The notes under the pieces are model-generated. The model was not told where the DNA came from. It worked only from the letters and a program-made list of their open reading frames with translations, and made no database searches. A stretch of DNA of 64,000 nucleotides from the NCBI RefSeq assembly GCF_028610705.1, contig NZ_JAQQWT010000016.1:1-64000 (forward strand). The letters run 5' to 3'. A program made the translations under genes and the position numbers. Below, piece after piece: positions 61,279 through 64,000 of this stretch. This stretch comes from Halalkalibacter alkalisediminis (lineage in GTDB: Bacteria; Bacillota; Bacilli; Bacillales; Bacillaceae_D). The first letter of the stretch is position 1; the number at the start of each line of letters is the position of its first letter.

Positions 61279-61292
61279 TGTAAGCGATAACA
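61279..61292. promoter_or_regulatory. CcpA cre site before the GH3 gene
   Basis: TGTAAGCGATAACA matches the cre consensus WTGNAANCGNWNNCA fully. It is 46 nt upstream of the GH3 start codon. Confidence 0.72.
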
Positions 61293-61385
61293 ATTTAAGC
61301 ATACTAGATTTTTCTCGAGTACACACTTTCAAAATATTCACTTTTTTGTGTTTTCTAGCATTTTATTGTTTTTCTTAAGAAACGT

Positions 61386-61413
61386 AAAAAAAACCCCGAA
61401 AACTTCGGAGTTC
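61386..61413 (-). terminator. Terminator of the downstream sugar importer operon
   Basis: ACTCCGAAG pairs with CTTCGGGGT type sequence (minus strand CTCCGAA/TTCGGGG) and is followed by TTTTTTT. It lies 12 nt after the permease stop at 61425. Confidence 0.85.
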
Positions 61414-61424
61414 TTCTTCCAATA

Positions 61425-62246
61425 CTATCCTTTCACAGAACCAGCTAATAGTCCTTTTACAAAATACTTCCCAAGAATAATATAAACTAATAAAGTTGGT
61501 AATGCCGCTAACAAAGCACCAGCCATCTGTACATTCCACTGAACAATTTGACTACCTGAAAGATTTTGCAAGGCAACCATAACAGGCTGCTGGCTTGTAG
61601 TTGTGATCGAAACCGCAAACAAGAATTCGTTCCAAATATTGGTGAACTGCCAAATTCCAACGACAACAAATCCAGTGATCGATAATGGAAATACGATATG
61701 TCGATAGAGACGAAGAAATCCAGCTCCATCTACCTTCCCTGACTCTAACATTTCATCCGGAATATTAGCGTAAAAGTTACGAAACATGAGTGTGGTAATT
61801 GGCAAACCATACACAACATGCACAAAAATCAGACCGGGAATGGTATTATACAAGTTTACTTCTCTTAAAAATTGAATAAGAGGGATTAAGATACTTTGAT
61901 AGGGAATAAACATTCCAAACAAAATGGCTGTAAATATCCAATCTGAACCCTTAAACTTCCATTTTGAGAGGACATATCCGTTTAAAGACCCTAATAATGC
62001 CGATAATATCGTAGCTGGTATAACAAGATAAATCGTATTTAGTAGATTGGGAGATAACCTAGAAAACGCATGGACATAGCTACTCCAATCAATCGAACTC
62101 GGCAGTGCCCACATTTGCGCTAGAGTTACTTCATCAATTGGCTTAATGCTCGTAATAAACATGACGTACACCGGCATTAAAAAGAGCAAACTTAAAGCTA
62201 TGAGAATCATATATAACATAGGGCGATATAAGGATTTAGCGACCAT
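61425..62246 (-). CDS. Sugar ABC transporter permease (MalG type)
   Basis: A 273-residue membrane protein with six helices and the EAA loop LESGKVDGAGFLRLYRHIVFPLSI near residue 165. Its ATG shares a base with the upstream permease stop (TAATG), so the two are coupled. It is the last gene of the importer operon that runs in from the window end. Confidence 0.92.
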   Translation of the reverse strand: MVAKSLYRPMLYMILIALSLLFLMPVYVMFITSIKPIDEVTLAQMWALPSSIDWSSYVHAFSRLSPNLLNTIYLVIPATILSALLGSLNGYVLSKWKFKGSDWIFTAILFGMFIPYQSILIPLIQFLREVNLYNTIPGLIFVHVVYGLPITTLMFRNFYANIPDEMLESGKVDGAGFLRLYRHIVFPLSITGFVVVGIWQFTNIWNEFLFAVSITTTSQQPVMVALQNLSGSQIVQWNVQMAGALLAALPTLLVYIILGKYFVKGLLAGSVKG

Positions 62247-63241
62247 TACGATACACCCTTTCTACTCGAAATTAAATATGGCACAATGAAGATGGCTACA
62301 GAGACTAGCATGATAATCGCAATTGCCGCTCCGTTCCCATAATAATTAGCTCGGAATGTTGTTTCAAACATATACACCCCTGGTACATCAGTTACAAAGT
62401 TCGCCCCTGGACCAGTCATCGCATAAATTAAATCAAATATTTTCAACGAAATATGAGCCATAATAATAATGACACTCATGGTAATCGGTGTTAATAAAGG
62501 TAGGATAATTTTACGATAAATCTGAAATTCTGTAGCCCCGTCCATCCTCGCTGCCTCACGTACCTCATCTGGTATTGCCCTTAACCCAGCTAAATACATC
62601 GCAGTGGAAAAGCCTGACATCTGCCAGACAGCAGCAATGACAACTGCAATCATAGCCATCGGGAGTCCAAATTCAATCTTGCCCATATTCAAAGCTGGAA
62701 CAATCGTTGTATCTGTATACCATTTTGAATCCATCCCAAATTTAGATAAAAATAGGTTTATACCCGTAGATGGGTGTAATAACCATTGCCAAACAACACC
62801 TGTTACGACAAACGACAAAGCCATTGGGAAGAAAAAGATGTTGCGGAACAGCGATTCTTGCTTCAACTTTTGATCAAGTAAAATAGCCAACGTTTGTCCT
62901 ATTAAGATAACAGCACATATAAATAAGATCGTAAAGAATATCGTATTTCTGATGTCAGCTTGAAAACGAAAATCTTGAAAGATGAAGGCATAGTTTTTTA
63001 AACCAGCAAATGATAAATCAGGAACTAATGAATTCCAATTACTAAACGACACATATCCAGTCCAGCCGATAAAGCCGTAGACGAAAATGCCTATTAAAAG
63101 AATAGAGGGTGTGATAAACAGTAGGGCATATATTTGATCGATATTTAATTTCTTTTTCCTTTTAGGTTTTGGATCTGGCACTACCTTTGGATTTGGAACG
63201 ACACTTGTTTGTTTCGTCTCAAACTGTTTCAATGGTTCCAT
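62246..63241 (-). CDS. Sugar ABC transporter permease (MalF type)
   Basis: A 331-residue permease with an N-terminal basic extension (KPKRKKKLNIDQ) before the six-helix core and the EAA loop REAARMDGATEFQIYRKIILPLLTP near residue 215. It forms a heterodimer with the MalG-type protein. An intercistronic hairpin separates it from the binding-protein gene. Confidence 0.92.
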   Translation of the reverse strand: MEPLKQFETKQTSVVPNPKVVPDPKPKRKKKLNIDQIYALLFITPSILLIGIFVYGFIGWTGYVSFSNWNSLVPDLSFAGLKNYAFIFQDFRFQADIRNTIFFTILFICAVILIGQTLAILLDQKLKQESLFRNIFFFPMALSFVVTGVVWQWLLHPSTGINLFLSKFGMDSKWYTDTTIVPALNMGKIEFGLPMAMIAVVIAAVWQMSGFSTAMYLAGLRAIPDEVREAARMDGATEFQIYRKIILPLLTPITMSVIIIMAHISLKIFDLIYAMTGPGANFVTDVPGVYMFETTFRANYYGNGAAIAIIMLVSVAIFIVPYLISSRKGVS

Positions 63242-63264
63242 TTTGATTTACCCCTTTTCTTATA

Positions 63265-63298
63265 AGAAAAGAGGAAGAGTGATCTCCTCCTCTTTTCT
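63265..63298 (-). repeat. Intercistronic hairpin after the binding-protein gene
   Basis: AGAAAAGAGGA (63265-63275) pairs with TCCTCTTTTCT (63288-63298), 10 nt after the stop at 63308. It probably protects the binding-protein transcript. Confidence 0.65.
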
Positions 63299-63307
63299 CC
63301 TTTTTAA

Positions 63308-64000
63308 CTATCTCTCGATTGCCATTTTTACAGAATCAACAAATTGATTCACGTCTCTTTGTGTAACAAAAATATTAATAGCTTGGTTAAATTGTGTCAC
63401 AACTCCCTCAGAGGCTGCCGAACCATGTGCTAAACTAGGTGCTAACTCACCATTGTTAAAATCTTCAATCGTTTCTTGACCATATACATCATATTTTGAT
63501 AAATCAGCATCTACACGTGCTGGAATCGAACCTTTAAGTGGATTGAACGCATCTTGGCCATCAACAGATCCTAGAACCGCTAAGAATTGCTTGACTGTTT
63601 CTGGGTTACTTACACCTTTAGGTAAGCCAAATGTATCAGTTATAACCATAAATGAACCTTCTGTGCCTGGAGTTGGAACCCAGCCAAAATCTTCTTTTAC
63701 TGTTAAATTTAAATCATTCACGAAATAACCTTTTGCCCAGTCCCCCATTACATTCATAGCAGCTTCACCATTAGCAACTAATTGCGCTGCATCCTGCCAG
63801 TTACGTGAACTATGATCTTCGTTAACATAGTTAAGCATTTCACCAAAGATCTCAACAGCCTCTACGACAGAAGGATCATCAAACGATCGTTCACCAGTCC
63901 ATAATGCACTGTAATTATCTGCTCCTAAAACACCTAGCAAAACGTTCTCTAAAAGATGTGACGCGGTCCAAGGTTCACGGTCCCCAAGAGCAAGTGGAGT
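63308..64000 (-). CDS. Sugar-binding protein of an ABC transporter, 5-prime part outside the window
   Basis: The reading frame is open to the window edge, so the N-terminus is missing; the last 230 codons are present. The fragment shows the SBP_bac_1 C-lobe: LVANGEAAMNVMGDWAKGYF and TFGLPKGVSNPETVKQFLAVLGS, and TPLALGDREPWTASHLLENVLLG upstream. A start at 63940 would be inside the domain and is rejected. It is first in the order binding protein-MalF-MalG-GH3-esterase. Confidence 0.88.
   Translation of the reverse strand, partial: TPLALGDREPWTASHLLENVLLGVLGADNYSALWTGERSFDDPSVVEAVEIFGEMLNYVNEDHSSRNWQDAAQLVANGEAAMNVMGDWAKGYFVNDLNLTVKEDFGWVPTPGTEGSFMVITDTFGLPKGVSNPETVKQFLAVLGSVDGQDAFNPLKGSIPARVDADLSKYDVYGQETIEDFNNGELAPSLAHGSAASEGVVTQFNQAINIFVTQRDVNQFVDSVKMAIER

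Overview
The window is low-GC Firmicute DNA with strong AGGAGG-type ribosome binding sites, CcpA-type cre boxes, Fur boxes, lipoprotein signal peptides and an alpha/beta small acid-soluble spore protein gene. This points to an aerobic, spore-forming member of the Bacillaceae, probably a soil or alkaliphile-type Bacillus relative that lives on plant polysaccharides and decaying material. I see no tRNA, rRNA, CRISPR array, complete insertion sequence or prophage.

Layout. 0-6 kb: a C4-dicarboxylate-type TRAP transporter (dctQ, dctM, dctP) followed by a YesM/YesN-type two-component system, with two cre sites, then a spore protein gene. 6.5-10.6 kb: a Fur-controlled siderophore importer (binding protein, double-length fused permease, divergent ATPase). 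10.8-13.5 kb: a patchy accessory region with small membrane proteins, a long palindrome over a ribosome binding site, a SAR2788-like putative toxin with a coupled small ORF, a cyclic-di-GMP-I (GEMM-I) riboswitch in front of an uncharacterised 109-residue protein, and several gene relics. 14-17 kb: a large secreted rhamnogalacturonan acetylesterase-like protein. 17-20.5 kb: a polysaccharide deacetylase, a GNAT acetyltransferase, a DUF523 protein and relics of a GNAT and an MFS gene. 20.5-24.7 kb: a second Fur-controlled siderophore importer of the YfiZ/YfhA/YfiY/YusV type. 24.9-28.6 kb: a diphthine-ammonia-ligase-like ATPase and a stand-alone pair resembling ZorA/ZorB, the ion-driven motor of Zorya anti-phage systems.

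28.8-42.5 kb: a sucrose/fructan-type operon (binding protein, two permeases, a fructokinase relic, a GH32 beta-fructosidase, a DUF624 protein), a 227-bp MITE-like element, a nitrilase, a YesMN system with its own solute-binding lipoprotein, and an MsmX/FrlP-type ATPase interrupted by one TGA codon. 41.8-50.8 kb: a fructosamine (Amadori product) utilisation locus, frlB-O-N-M-D, flanked by two FrlR-like GntR regulators and a second FrlO-like binding protein. 51-57 kb: a sigma-54-driven operon (iron alcohol dehydrogenase, permease, succinate-semialdehyde-type dehydrogenase) with its own enhancer-binding activator. 57-64 kb: a secreted esterase, a secreted GH3 glycosidase and another sugar ABC importer cut by the window end.

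How it fits together: secreted enzymes release sugars or acyl groups outside the cell, CUT1-type ABC importers and a TRAP system bring products in, and CcpA, two YesMN systems, FrlR repressors and a sigma-54 activator control uptake. The three sugar-importer permease pairs have no intact ATPase gene here; the only candidate is broken, so a shared ATPase elsewhere in the genome is probably used. The items most worth following up are the c-di-GMP riboswitch with its orphan target, the orphan ZorAB-like motor, the nonsense codon just after Walker A, and the sigma-54 operon of unknown substrate.
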